A stretch of DNA of 64,000 nt from CAWAQA01 sp963784065 (GCA_963784065.1 CAWAQA010000003.1:1510331-1574330), one strand, 5' to 3'; positions 12,027-22,148 are shown, numbered from the stretch's first letter. A program made the numbers and translations. The notes: generated by a model not told the origin, from the letters alone.

Positions 12027-12157
12027 GGCGGAGCCCTCGTTCCTTCCGCCCGAAGGACGGAAGCCACAGTGTCATCCGCAAACGGCGAACGCCACTGGAG
12101 ACGCGTGACCGGAGGCGGCGATTGTAGCCGAACTCCGTTCCCCGCGCCGGTGTCGCG

Positions 12158-13246
12158 TCACCCCGCCGGGAAGGAATAAACGACGACGTCGGTCTGGGCC
12201 GCGCCGGCGGTATCGAGGTATGCGAGCGCCGAGGACAATTCAGCGATAGGGCGCAGCCGCGGGCCGGCGGCGTCTGGATTCAGGTCGAAGAAATGCGAAA
12301 ACCGCTCCGTCAGGATGCGGTAGACGGCCTCGGGCTCGCTCCCGGCCAGCCGCAGGTGTCCCGGGGCGATCTCAATCTGCCACGCGATATGCGGCTGCGC
12401 GAGCACCCGCGATGCGCCGCTCAGCACGTGCAGCTCCGACCCCTGGGTGTCCACCTTCACGAAGGTCACCTCCGCCAGGTCGATCCCGTGCCGCTCGACC
12501 CAGGCGTCGAGCGTCGTGCAGGGAACCGTTTCCTCTTCCTCCGCGGCAGGCGACGCATGGACGACGCGGTGGCTGCCGGACACGCTTCCGCGCTGCAGCG
12601 GCAGGAATCCGTCGCGGTCGCTGATGGCGACGCGATCGGCGACCACCAGCCCTGCGAGACGGTTATCGCGGATGTTGGCGCAGAGGCACTGGTAGTTCAG
12701 CTCGTCCGGTTCGGCGCAGATCGCGCGCGTCGAGTCACCGAGGATGACCCGCGGAATCGACATGCGTCCCACGTTGGCCCCGATATCGAGCATCACGCCG
12801 CCGACCGAGACGTCGCGCGTCTGCGCGATGCCGACATACGGAAACCGCTGCTTCAGCAGCATGCGTTCGATTGAGGCGGCCGATTGTGTCGGTTGCACGG
12901 GGACCCACCAGGTCAGGCCGTCGATGGCAACCCGGCGCGCGCAGCCGTCGAGATTCACGATCGGCGCTTCCGCCGGCGCAGGCTGGACCTGGGCCGCACG
13001 CCGCTGTGCCAGAGGCGTGCGGACTCGCAGCATGTGCTGCAGCGTCTCGGCAGAAGGAACGCGGCGGGCGCGGCGTACGCTCTGAGCCTTCAGCGCGTCG
13101 CGCTCCCTGCGCTCGCGCCGCTCGCGCTCGTGGAACTTCGTCCGCAGCGCTTCATAGCGTGGCGCGCCAACTGCGCCGCAAGCGCGCGTGCGGCCTCCGT
13201 CCGCATGCAGGCGCGCACGGAGACGCCCGACGAGACGCGCTATCAC
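12158..13246 (-). CDS. FkbM family SAM-dependent methyltransferase
   Basis: Predicted O-methyltransferase of the FkbM family, commonly modifying sugars in surface polysaccharides. The SAM-binding motif DIGANVGRMSIPR is followed by CAEPDELNYQCLCANIRDN, the acidic strand that contacts the ribose. FVKVDTQGSELHVLSGA and WQIEIAPGH are the characteristic later motifs. The N-terminal 90 residues are Arg/Ala-rich and not conserved. I set the start at a GTG whose GTGA overlaps the pdxA stop, instead of an ATG further upstream inside pdxA. The protein is then 362 residues. No frame problem is seen. Confidence 0.8.
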   Translation of the reverse strand: MIARLVGRLRARLHADGGRTRACGAVGAPRYEALRTKFHERERRERRERDALKAQSVRRARRVPSAETLQHMLRVRTPLAQRRAAQVQPAPAEAPIVNLDGCARRVAIDGLTWWVPVQPTQSAASIERMLLKQRFPYVGIAQTRDVSVGGVMLDIGANVGRMSIPRVILGDSTRAICAEPDELNYQCLCANIRDNRLAGLVVADRVAISDRDGFLPLQRGSVSGSHRVVHASPAAEEEETVPCTTLDAWVERHGIDLAEVTFVKVDTQGSELHVLSGASRVLAQPHIAWQIEIAPGHLRLAGSEPEAVYRILTERFSHFFDLNPDAAGPRLRPIAELSSALAYLDTAGAAQTDVVVYSFPAG

Positions 13247-14115
13247 GATCCGTTGCGCGCCAGTCGGGCGGCGAGGCACACCGCTTCCACCAGGCTGGAA
13301 TGGTCGGCCACACCCTTGCCCGCGATGTCGAACGCCGTGCCGTGATCGACCGACGTGCGGATGATGGGAAGGCCGAGCGTGACGTTCACGGCACGGCCGA
13401 ACGCGAGCAGTTTCACCGGAATCAACCCTTGATCGTGATAGCAGGCGATGACGGCGTCGAAGTCGCCTCGAGCCGCGCGCACGAACACTGTATCACCGGG
13501 AAACGGGCCGTCGATGCGCACCCCGCGCGCGCGCGCCGCGTCCACGGCGGGGCGCAGCGTCTGCAGCTCCTCGTCGCCAAGCAGCCCGTCTTCTCCTGCA
13601 TGGGGATTGACGCCGGCGAGCCCGAGGCGGGGCTCGTGGATCCCGAAACGCGGCAGCTCGCGGTGCGTGAGCGTGATCACGGCGTCGAGGAGCTCGCGGG
13701 TGAGGACGCGCGACACGTCGGCGAGCGGCACGTGGACGGTGGCGAGCACCACCTTCAGCGGCTCCGACCAGAACATCATCGCGACGCGGCCGCTGCCGGT
13801 CAGGTGGCCGAGGAGATCGGTGTGCCCCTTCCACGGCAGGCCGGCGCGCGCGAACGCGAGCTTGTTGACGGGCGCCGTCGCGATGCCGGCGACCTGGTCG
13901 GCGAGCGCGTCGCGGACCGCGGAACAGATCGCCTCATAGGCAGCGCGGCCGGCCTCCGCCGACAGCACGCCCGGCTCGAAGCGCGCGCCCGACGGCGGTC
14001 CGTACAGAATGGGGTCGCACACCTCGCGCACTCGCGGATCGTCTGCCGCCTTCTGCGCGATCTCCGGCCCGATGCCGGCCGGATCGCCGACGGTGATCGC
14101 AATCCGCGGCTTCAT
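13243..14115 (-). CDS. pdxA: 4-hydroxythreonine-4-phosphate dehydrogenase
   Basis: NAD(P)-dependent oxidation in de novo pyridoxal-5'-phosphate synthesis; the product condenses with deoxyxylulose phosphate through PdxJ. The frame is intact, 290 residues, somewhat shorter than the roughly 330 of E. coli PdxA. It begins MKPRIAITVGDPAGIGPEIA, the canonical N-terminus. The metal-binding histidines are visible in KGHTDLLGHLTG, CYHDQGLIPVKLL and DHGTAFDIAGKG, and GVNPHAGEDGLLGDEE is also conserved. The start codon overlaps the holB stop (ATGA) and the stop overlaps the FkbM start (GTGA), so holB, pdxA and fkbM are translationally coupled. Confidence 0.93.
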   Translation of the reverse strand: MKPRIAITVGDPAGIGPEIAQKAADDPRVREVCDPILYGPPSGARFEPGVLSAEAGRAAYEAICSAVRDALADQVAGIATAPVNKLAFARAGLPWKGHTDLLGHLTGSGRVAMMFWSEPLKVVLATVHVPLADVSRVLTRELLDAVITLTHRELPRFGIHEPRLGLAGVNPHAGEDGLLGDEELQTLRPAVDAARARGVRIDGPFPGDTVFVRAARGDFDAVIACYHDQGLIPVKLLAFGRAVNVTLGLPIIRTSVDHGTAFDIAGKGVADHSSLVEAVCLAARLARNGS

Positions 14116-15141
14116 AGCTGCAGCACCAGCCAGTCGGCCACCACCTTCGGACTGGCGTTGCGCTCGAGCGCGCCCAGCGCCTCGTCAACGGCGGCGAACG
14201 CGCGCTCGGTGCGATCGCCGTCGAAGGACGGTCGCCAGACGGCGCAGCGCGGGCTGCAGGTCGGCATTGGCGAGCAGCCGCGGATCGCCGCCAGAGGCGA
14301 GCACGCTGAGATCCCGCAGCAGCGACGACAGCGCTCGAAGGCATGAAGCGAGCTGGTCGCGCTCGCTCGCCGGGGTGCCCTTCTTCCCCGAGAGATCCCG
14401 GGCGACGTCGATGCGGCGCGACGGATCGCCGGCGCGCGCCGTCTGCTCGAGGAGGCGCTGCGCCGTCTCTCGCGCCTCGACGAGGTCCACGGACCGCATC
14501 GTGAGCGCACGGCCGATGCTGCCCTCGGCCTCGGCCGCCGCGGCGCGGGCGTCCGGCTCCGAGTACCCGTGCGCCGTCATCAGCGCCTCGGCCACCTCGG
14601 ACGGCGCCAGCGGGCCGAACCGCAGGCGCGGACACCGCGACAGCACGGTCGGCAGCAGCGCGTCCGGCATCGACGACACGAGGACGAAGACAGACGCCGA
14701 GGGCGGCTCCTCGAGCGTCTTCAGCAGCGCGTTCTGCGCCGGCACGCCCAACGCGTCCGCATCGTCGACGACGACGACGCGGCGGCGCGCCTCGAACGGC
14801 CGGAATCCGGCGCTCGCGACGACATCGCGGACGTCCTCGATCTTGATCGTGCCGGTGTCACCCGGCGCCAGGACGATGATGTCAGGATGCACGCCGCGCG
14901 CGATGCGGCGGCACGAGGCGCAGGCGCCGCACGCGTCACGTTCGAGGACCGTGTCGCCCGCCGTGCCATTCGCGATGGGTTCGAGGCAATTCAGCGCCTG
15001 CGCGAGCGCAATCGCCGTCCGGCGCTTGCCGACACCCTGCGGACCGGCAAGGAGGAGCGACGGAGGGAGCGTGTCGCGGGCAACGCCGCGCGACAGCAGC
15101 GAGACGAGCCGCCGGTGGCCGATGACGTCGCGGAAGGGCAC
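14112..15141 (-). CDS. holB: DNA polymerase III subunit delta', frameshifted near 3' end
   Basis: Clamp-loader delta' subunit of the replicative polymerase, an AAA+ fold. MPFRDVIGHRRLV opens the usual N-terminus. A Walker-A-like loop GPQGVGKR lies at residues 33-40. The zinc-binding module has CGACASCRRIA, with a further Cys upstream expected. HPDIIVL, VVVVDDADALGVPAQNALLKTLEEPP and VLSRCPRLRFGPL (SRC motif) follow. The frame breaks near 14230. The correct tail SFDGDRTERAFAAVDEALGA reads in another frame to a TGA that overlaps the pdxA ATG. Restored length is about 342 residues. Without correction the frame would stop at 14185. Confidence 0.87.
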
Positions 15142-17548
15142 AGGACAGGATATCGCGGGCTCGGAGCTTCGGGCTCCGGGCCGTCGCTACGTCGTCTTCT
15201 CGTTTCGCTTCTTCCCGTTTCCGCTGTTCTTCTTCCTCTCGCTTCTTTTCGTCGTCACCGCCGCGGCCGAAGACGCGCGACCAGAAGCCGCGGCGCCGCG
15301 GCGCCGCGGGCGCTTCGGCGGCGGCAGCCGATTCCGCTTGACTGGCCACGATGGTGCCGTCGGTCAGAACCGTTCCGCCGGTGACGACCGGTGCACCCGC
15401 ACCGGCGGGCGGCGGCGCCGAGGGCTCCGGCAGGTGCCCGGACGTGGCCAGCGTGCCGGGGGACGTGTAGGTGTGATACGGGCAGAAGTCGGTCGGTTCC
15501 GTGCCGCGCACGAAGTATTCGGTGTAGACCATGGAGCGGTTCGACACCGTGCCGTCGGTGTTGATCGCCTGCGCGGACCTGCAGGCGTCGGTCGGCAGCT
15601 TGCCGCTCAGCCGGCAGATGTTCGTCGCCGTGACCGTCGCGGGCGCCTTGAACCAGTTCGGCTTGTTGCCGCGCGTGGCCGCCATCATGAACCGCCCCCA
15701 GAGCGGCACGGCGATGTCGCCGGCATAGCCGCTGCCGATGATCGTCCGCGGCTGGTCGTAACCAACCCACACGCCGGACACGAGCGTGGGCGTGTAGCCG
15801 ACGAACCAGGCGTCGTGATAGTCGTTGGTCGTCCCCGTCTTGCCCGCGGCGGGCAGCGTGAACCCCACGCGCCTCGCCTGCCACGCCGTCCCGGCGTTGA
15901 TCACGTCGGCCAGCATCGTGCTGATCAAGTAGGCCGTCGCTTCGCTGACCGCGCGCTCGACTTTCGGCGATGCCTGATACAGGACTTCGCCCTCGGTCGT
16001 TTCGACCTTGCGGAGGAGCACCGGCTCGGCCAGCATCCCCTCGTTGGCGAATGCGCCAAACGCCGACGTCATCGAGAGCAGCGTGACCTCTCCGGACCCG
16101 AGCGCCAGCGACGGCACGTTCGGCACCGAGCCGACGCCGAGCTTCTCCGCGTAGCGCACGGTGGCCGCGATGCCGACCTGCTCGAGCATCCGCACCGCCG
16201 CGCGATTGCTGGAGGTGCGCAGCGCCGCCCGCATCGTGATCTCGTCGCTCTCGAGATGCTCGTCCTCGGGGACCCACGCACCCTCGAGCGTCATCACCGG
16301 CTCGCTGAGCCCTGTGATCAGCGAGGCAGGGGTGTAGCCGCGTTCGAGCGCCGCCGCATAGACAAACGGCTTGAACGCCGAGCCCGGCTGCCGCTTCGCC
16401 TGGGTCGCGCGGTTGAACTTGCTGTTGTCGAAACTGCGGCCGCCGACCATCGCACGCACTTCGCCGGTCGCCGGATCGACCGCCACGAGCGCCGCCTGCA
16501 GGGGCTCCGTCGTGGCTGGCGGCCGGTTGCCGCGGCGCTTCGCCTGCCGCTGCTCGATGTCGGCGATTGCACGGGCCACTTCGGATTCGGCCGCCTTCTG
16601 CATGTCGAGGTCGAGCGTCGTGTACACCTTGAGCCCGCCCTGGTAGACGCGCTCCCACCCGAACTGCTCCACGAGATGCTTGCGAACTTCTTCCTTGAAG
16701 TACTGGCCAAACCCCTCTTCGCGGCGCAGCGTGTCGTTCAGCCGTACCGGCGCCTTGACTGCGGCCGCGTAGTCGGCGCTGTCGATGACGCCCGAGGAGC
16801 GCATGGCCTGCAGGACGACGTTCCGCCGTGCGACCGCGCGGTCAGGGCTCACCGTCGGCGCATACGTGGACGGCGACTTGACGAGGCCCGCCAGCAACGC
16901 CGCATCGGGCACCTCGAGATCGGCGGCGTGCCTGCCGAAGTACCCCAGCGACGCCGCCTCCACGCCATACAAGCCGTCGCCGAAGTAGACCTTGTTCAAG
17001 TACAGCTCGAGGATCTCGTCCTTCGTGAACTCCTCTTCCAGCCGGGCGGCGACCACGACCTCCTTGATCTTCCGGGCAATCGTCTTGTCGGGAGTGAGGA
17101 AGCTCTGACGCGCGAGCTGCTGCGTCAGCGTGCTGCCGCCCTGCGCCGCGCGCCGCTCGAGCACGTTCGTCCACGCCGCGCCGGCGACGCGCACGACGTC
17201 GATGCCGCCATGATCGTAGAAGCGCTGGTCCTCCACGGCGAGGATGGCGCGAACGAGATGGGGCGACACGCGCGCCAGCGGCACTTCGATCCGCTGCTCC
17301 TTGAAGATCGTGAACGCGTGACGGCCGTTGACGTCGAGCAGCGTGGTCGCCTGCGCCATCGAGCCGACGTCGCGCAGCGCCTCGCGGTCCGGCAGATCCG
17401 TCACCGTGTCGCGCACGAACCAGAACAGCGCGCCCACCGTGACCCACATCGCCACCGACAGCGTCACGATACCCGCCACGAACCAGCCGCGATGAGCTCG
17501 AACGGTCGAGGTGATCTTCTCGGAAAGGGAGGAAAGGGAAATGTCCAT
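14936..17548 (-). CDS. mrcA: Penicillin-binding protein 1A, bifunctional
   Basis: Inner-membrane peptidoglycan synthase with a cytoplasmic N-terminus, one transmembrane helix (about residues 22-46), a GT51 glycosyltransferase domain and a class A transpeptidase domain. The GT51 motifs EDQRFYDHGGIDVVRV and GGSTLTQQLARQSF are clear. Transpeptidase motifs are SAFK (in PGSAFKPFVYA), SSN (RTSSNRAAV) and KTG (AAGKTGTTNDYHDAWF). I prefer the ATG giving MDISLSSLSEK over one 13 codons upstream (17587). The C-terminus is a charged Glu/Lys/Arg tail. The open frame runs on to 14936, overlapping holB by 206 bp; a one-base shift in the purine-rich tail would end it at a TAG at 15187-15189, which is probably the true end. 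Confidence 0.88.
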   Translation of the reverse strand: MDISLSSLSEKITSTVRAHRGWFVAGIVTLSVAMWVTVGALFWFVRDTVTDLPDREALRDVGSMAQATTLLDVNGRHAFTIFKEQRIEVPLARVSPHLVRAILAVEDQRFYDHGGIDVVRVAGAAWTNVLERRAAQGGSTLTQQLARQSFLTPDKTIARKIKEVVVAARLEEEFTKDEILELYLNKVYFGDGLYGVEAASLGYFGRHAADLEVPDAALLAGLVKSPSTYAPTVSPDRAVARRNVVLQAMRSSGVIDSADYAAAVKAPVRLNDTLRREEGFGQYFKEEVRKHLVEQFGWERVYQGGLKVYTTLDLDMQKAAESEVARAIADIEQRQAKRRGNRPPATTEPLQAALVAVDPATGEVRAMVGGRSFDNSKFNRATQAKRQPGSAFKPFVYAAALERGYTPASLITGLSEPVMTLEGAWVPEDEHLESDEITMRAALRTSSNRAAVRMLEQVGIAATVRYAEKLGVGSVPNVPSLALGSGEVTLLSMTSAFGAFANEGMLAEPVLLRKVETTEGEVLYQASPKVERAVSEATAYLISTMLADVINAGTAWQARRVGFTLPAAGKTGTTNDYHDAWFVGYTPTLVSGVWVGYDQPRTIIGSGYAGDIAVPLWGRFMMAATRGNKPNWFKAPATVTATNICRLSGKLPTDACRSAQAINTDGTVSNRSMVYTEYFVRGTEPTDFCPYHTYTSPGTLATSGHLPEPSAPPPAGAGAPVVTGGTVLTDGTIVASQAESAAAAEAPAAPRRRGFWSRVFGRGGDDEKKREEEEQRKREEAKREDDVATARSPKLRARDILSCALPRRHRPPAARLAAVARRCPRHAPSVAPPCRSAGCRQAPDGDCARAGAELPRTHREWHGGRHGPRT

Positions 17549-17639
17549 TTTGATTGCCGGCACAATTTGTCGCAACGGCCGTGCCATGACCCAATCGCCG
17601 TGGCACCTGCGTTGCTAACCCTTCACAGCGAGAGGGCTT

Positions 17640-17967
17640 GTGACGCGACCGCTGACGAAGCGTGTAATTGTTGGGCTGTTGTGGGTGGCGATTGCGACTC
17701 GTCGTCGCCGGTGCGTGGAGTGCGGGTGTTTCGCGCCGTCCTGTTGAGGTGTACGCGCCGCCGAGCACCAGAACCACCCCGGTGCTCGACGACGCGAACA
17801 ATTCAGACGCGTTTTACGCAGGCGCGGACGCGGAATCGCGTCTCGACCTCTACGGTAACGAGATTGCCGACGCCGTCGGAGACTACCGGATTGACGTTCG
17901 CGGCGACGTCTACGAACGCCACTCCCCCAGCACCGAAGTTACACAGTTAGCAGCGCCCTCTCTGTAG
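17640..17967 (+). CDS. Small exported protein, unknown function, frameshifted
   Basis: GTG start after a GAGAGGG purine run (MTRPLTKRVIVGLLWVAIA), a classic short signal or anchor sequence. The frame then breaks near 17697. The adjacent frame continues with a hydrophobic run and a polar domain: VEVYAPPSTRTTPVLDD, YGNEIADAVGDYRIDVRGD, VYERHSPSTEV, stop at 17967. Joined by one base it is about 108 residues. I do not recognise the family. It is transcribed divergently from the penicillin-binding protein gene and convergently with the subtilase gene. The acidic, well-ordered composition differs from antisense shadow frames, which is why I call it real. Confidence 0.5.
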
Positions 17968-18012
17968 GGTTCCGCGCCGGCCTTTCGGGTGCTCTCCCTA
18001 CCCTGCTCTGGG

Positions 18013-19905
18013 TCAGGGATTCACCTCGCTGTCCTCCAGACTCTTCCACACTGTGGTAGCCGGAGTGCCTCCGCTGTTCCCCCAGATGATCCCCTCGCCG
18101 CTCGTCTCGCCGATGGCGTCGTTGCCCCAGATGATGCCGCTCGCCCACGACTGCGAGTCGGTCCAGACGATGTTGTTGCCCCAGATGATGCCGTTGCTCC
18201 ACGTCAACTGGGTGTTGCCCCAGATGATGCCCGCCGCCCACGCCTTCTGATTGATGGCGATCGTATTGCCCCAGATGATGCCGTTGCCCCAGATGATGCC
18301 CTGGTTCCACGCGAGCGGCTCGCCCGCGATCGTGGTGAACGGCTCCGGCGTCGTCGTCAGCCAGTACGATCCCGCCGGCGACGAATTGTTGATTCGGCGG
18401 CTCAGGTCGATCGCGCCTTTCCCATTCAGCGCGCCAACGCCCTGCCTGAGCGGGTCGTACTCGATCCCGTTGTCATCCCGGACCGTGAACGCGGTGTACT
18501 GCAACGCCGCTTTGGCCATGTTCGGCGTCAGCTGCGGCGCATACGGATGTGCGGACCGATGCGCTTCGAGCATGAGGGCCACGACACCGGAGGTGACCGC
18601 CGTCGCCATGCTCGTACCGCTGAGGCGCATGTAATCGGAGTCTGCCGCCTTGAGCTGCGGATAGTTCTCATACAGCGCCCCGTGCCGCGCGGCGTTGGCG
18701 ACGATGTTGTGCCCCGGGGCGACGACGTCCGGCTTGACCAGCGCGTCGTACCACGTCGGACCGGCGGAGCTGTAATCCGAAATCCGATCGTCGCCGCGCC
18801 TGACGGTGTCGTTCGTCCTCACCGCGCCGACGGTGATTGCGGACGGCGCGTTGCCCGGCGACGTGATGCCCGCATACCCGGGAAGGCCGGTCTCCGGGTT
18901 CTTGCCCAGGTTACCGGCGGCGGCGACGACGATGATGCCGGCGCGCGTGGCGCGCTCTACCGCCTGCACGAGCGGGTCGGTGGCCGCCGGCTCGTAAATC
19001 GTGTGCCCGAGCGACAGGTTGATGATGTCGATGTTGAAGCGGTCGCGGTTCGCCACCGCGAAATCGACGGCGCGAATCACGTCGCTCGTGAAGCCGGCGC
19101 CTTGCGCGTCGAGCACCTTCAGCACCAGGAACTTCACGCTCGGAGCCAGGCCGCGGTACTCACGGTTGTTCGAGTTGGCGCCGGACGCGCCGATGGCGCC
19201 GGCGACGTGCGTGCCGTGACCGTAGTCGTCGAACGGGTACGTCGGCAGCGTCTTGCCGCCGGTGAAGTCGTAGAACGCCAGCACGCGGCCCTGGAAGTCG
19301 TACGACATCTCGAGGCCCGAGTCGATCACGGCGACGCCGACCCCGCGCCCCGCCAGCGCGCTGTCGAGGCCAAGCGTCTCGCGCAGCACGCGCGGCGGTA
19401 CGGCCGGTCCTTCGGTGTTGTCTGCGGGATCGCCCACGATGCTGACGACGCCGCCGACGACGACGCCAAGCGTGTTGACGACGCCGCCGACCAGCCCGCC
19501 GACCACGCCGAGCAGGCCGCCCAGCAGGCTGCCGCGCGCGCGGACCACGGCATCGGTGGACACCGAGACGACGCCGTCGCGGCCGGCCAGCGCGGCGAGA
19601 TCGTCGCCGTGCACGACGGCCGTCAGCGCATCGATCGAGGCGTGCTCGGCAACGATCTGGTCGCCATGGGATTCGAGCGTGCGCCGCATCGCGGACCGCT
19701 GGCCGCTGCGGACGCGAATGATCACGCGCTGCGGCTCGGTGCGGCGGGCGTCAACCGCCTCGCTCAGCCTCATGTCCAGACGCGTGTGCTGCCGCCCCGC
19801 GCGGGTCTGACGCGCGAACAGCTGCGCGTCTCCCAGGCTCGTCAGCGCCAGCGCGATGACGACGATGAGGCGGAGCCCCCAGTTTCGAGCGAACGGCGCT
19901 CTCAT
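18013..19905 (-). CDS. Secreted subtilisin-like serine protease (S8) with GIIWGN repeats
   Basis: Intact, 630 residues. The start was chosen at MRAPFARNWGLRLIVV because GGAAAGG lies six bases upstream and a signal peptide follows; an upstream in-frame extension is AT-richer and unlikely. Residues 60-150 look like an inhibitor I9-type propeptide plus a Gly/Val-rich hydrophobic stretch (GGLLGVVGGLVGGVVNTLG). The catalytic triad is Asp195 (VAVIDSGLE), His233 (GHGTHVAGAIG) and Ser432 (SGTSMATA); AAAGNLGKNPETG holds the oxyanion Asn. The C-terminal 110 residues contain six GIIWGN hexapeptides separated by short Trp-containing linkers. Probably exported and self-processed; the repeat tail may serve surface attachment. 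Confidence 0.9.
   Translation of the reverse strand: MRAPFARNWGLRLIVVIALALTSLGDAQLFARQTRAGRQHTRLDMRLSEAVDARRTEPQRVIIRVRSGQRSAMRRTLESHGDQIVAEHASIDALTAVVHGDDLAALAGRDGVVSVSTDAVVRARGSLLGGLLGVVGGLVGGVVNTLGVVVGGVVSIVGDPADNTEGPAVPPRVLRETLGLDSALAGRGVGVAVIDSGLEMSYDFQGRVLAFYDFTGGKTLPTYPFDDYGHGTHVAGAIGASGANSNNREYRGLAPSVKFLVLKVLDAQGAGFTSDVIRAVDFAVANRDRFNIDIINLSLGHTIYEPAATDPLVQAVERATRAGIIVVAAAGNLGKNPETGLPGYAGITSPGNAPSAITVGAVRTNDTVRRGDDRISDYSSAGPTWYDALVKPDVVAPGHNIVANAARHGALYENYPQLKAADSDYMRLSGTSMATAVTSGVVALMLEAHRSAHPYAPQLTPNMAKAALQYTAFTVRDDNGIEYDPLRQGVGALNGKGAIDLSRRINNSSPAGSYWLTTTPEPFTTIAGEPLAWNQGIIWGNGIIWGNTIAINQKAWAAGIIWGNTQLTWSNGIIWGNNIVWTDSQSWASGIIWGNDAIGETSGEGIIWGNSGGTPATTVWKSLEDSEVNP
18076..18300 (-). 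repeat. Six GIIWGN-encoding units at the 3' end of the subtilase
   Basis: Six 18-bp units (core on plus strand ccccagatgat) spaced 0 to 40 bp apart, each encoding GIIWGN. Identical codons in most copies suggest recent amplification or strong nucleotide constraint. Confidence 0.85.
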
Positions 19906-20138
19906 GATGACCTTTCCGTCTATGAGTAATCGGATGTAGTACCGCGACACACGCGGTCGATCGGTGTACAGCTCAGCAATTAAGAGACCACGATGGCGCA
20001 CGAACGAACTCGATCGGTGAACTACAGTCGAATCAGTCGTTTACCGGGTGGCCGCCGCGGCAGACCCGGCGGCGATGACCCTTCGGCGTGTCTCACGCCG
20101 GCACAGGACGGAACACCCGCGTGCCGGAAGAGGACACG

Positions 20139-22056
20139 TCAGACGGCGACGGCGGTGAGCCGCGGTGCAACGGTGTGCAACGCCGTGGCGGCGACGTACG
20201 CCGCGGCCTCGGCGAGGCGCTGATGCCGCTCGTCGAACGCGTTCGCGCGGCGCGAATAGAACGCCAGCACGCCACACGCTCCGGCCGCCGCGCGACACCG
20301 GCACGGCGAGCGCGCTTTGCAGCGTGGTGCAGTCGCGCACGTCAGCGTCGAGATCGAGCCGGGCATCGGAGTTCACGATGGCCTGGCCCGTCGCAGCCAC
20401 CCAGCCGCTGAGGCGATCGCCGAGCGGGACGCGCGTGCCCGCGGCAACCGTCTGCTCGCCCCACCTGAATGCCGGCGTCACGGCGTCGGTTGCCGGGTCG
20501 TACACGTAGAAGACGAATGCGGATCCCGGCATGTGGCCGCGGAGGTGGGACCACAGCGTGTCGCCGACCTGCGCAGCGGAGAGCGGTGAGCTGAGGGCGC
20601 GACCGAGATCGAAGAACGTTTCGAGTGAAAGCTGCTCGCCGGCGCCCTCCAGGATCTGCTCCGGCGTCGGGAGTGCGACCGGTCCTGCCGCGGGCACGCT
20701 CGCCGCCGGCGCTTCCACAGCAGGGCGAACGGCGTCCGCCATACGCAGCTCGACGAGGGCGGCCACGACCCGCGGGTCGTACATGGTGCCGCTCCGATCG
20801 GTCACGATTTTCAGCGCCTCGGCGTCTTCGAGCCGCGGCCGGTACGGGCGATCGGAGGTCAGCGCATCGAAACAGTCGACGACCTGCAGGATTCTCGCGC
20901 CAATCGGGATCTGCTCGCCGGCGATGCCATCAGGGTAGCCGCTGCCGTCCCAGCTTTCGTGGTGGTGCCGCACGATAGGCACCAGCGGATACGGAAAGCC
21001 GATCACGGCCAGGATGTCCGCGCCGATGGCGGCGTGGCGCTTCATGATCTCGAACTCGGGCTCGGTGAGACGCCCGGGCTTGTTGAGGATGTGCTCGGGG
21101 ATCGCGATCTTGCCGATGTCGTGCAGGAGCGAGGCGGCCTTGAGCGCCTGTATCTCCGCCTCGTCACGTACCCCGAGCGCGTGCGCCAGACGCAGCGAGT
21201 TCTCCTGCACCCGCCGCACGTGATCGTGCGTGACGTGGTCCTTTGCGTCAACCGCCTGCGCCAGCGCCTCGATCGTCGAGAGGTAGACGCGATTCATCTT
21301 GCCCAGGTGGTTGATCTGGTCCTCCGCCCGGCCGCGCACGTGCCGCAACGTGATGTGGATGATGACCGGCAGCGGCGCGATGAGGATGAGCGTCTCGAGT
21401 GCGTTGTAGCGCGACAGCGCCAGCATCAGCATCGCCGCGAACACGCCGCCGAGCGATGAGACCCAGAGCTCCCGGAAGAGCACGTGCCAGATCGGCAGAA
21501 TCGCGGCGCGCCTTTCGAAGCTGATGACGATCGACACGATTCCGCTGTTCAGCCCGAAGTGGACGACGCCGAACGCCGTGAGCAGCAGGACGAGGCGCAG
21601 GGCGCCGGCCGGCCCCTCCATGATCGGGTCCGGCCCGGCAAGCATGAAGAAGACCTCGCCGCCGGCCCACGTCGCGATCGCGAGGACCGCCATGTTGAAG
21701 AGGACCCGATCGGCGGACCGCCGAACGTTCGCCATGCGGTACGACAGCACGAGACCTTCGAGCGCCGCCGCCAGCGCGCCAGCGGCCGGGCTCACGACCA
21801 GTGCGGCGATGATGCTGAAGGTGTCGGAGACGGAATAGCTGATCGGCACGTCCGGGAAGCGCAGCGTCGCCCAGCCCGCGACCACGGTCAGGACCAGCAG
21901 GGCGACCCATACCCACGAGATCGGCCGGAACGCCAGCTGCCACCCGGAGTAAACGCAGACCAGGGTACCAAGCAGGATCGTGGCGCCCACGAAGACGGCC
22001 GCTGGCCACCCCATGTGCTGGGGGACATCCGGCGAAACTGAGGAACGCGGCTCCAC
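20139..22056 (-). CDS. Membrane HD-GYP phosphodiesterase with GAF domain, frameshifted tail
   Basis: Predicted cyclic-di-GMP phosphodiesterase. Residues 15-235 form seven or eight hydrophobic helices, a MASE-like membrane sensor. The HD-GYP domain follows with the metal-binding HD in SLLHDIGKIAIPEHILNKPG, then HHESWDGSGYPDGIAGEQIP and VVDCFDALTSDRPYR. The C-terminal half is a GAF domain (FVFYVYDPATDAVTPAFRWG, RLSGWVAATGQAIVNSDA). The frame breaks near 20280. The correct end (GVLAFYSRRANAFDERH, AAAYVAATALHTV) reads in another frame to 20139. GTG start. It lies 92 bp downstream of the heavy-metal-binding protein gene on the same strand, so it may be co-transcribed with it. Confidence 0.87.
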
Positions 22057-22148
22057 GTCATCTCAATCGGCGGGAGGGGGCGGAACTTGAAACGGACATG
22101 CCCGCAGAGGGCTGGCTGAAGCCGGCCGCTACGTGAGTGCCGGTGAGG

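Noticed and set aside
14009..17950. A 1313-residue plus-strand open frame
   Set aside because: It lies antisense to holB and PBP1A, is Arg/His/Gly-rich with no domain pattern, and arises because third-position GC on the other strand removes stop codons.
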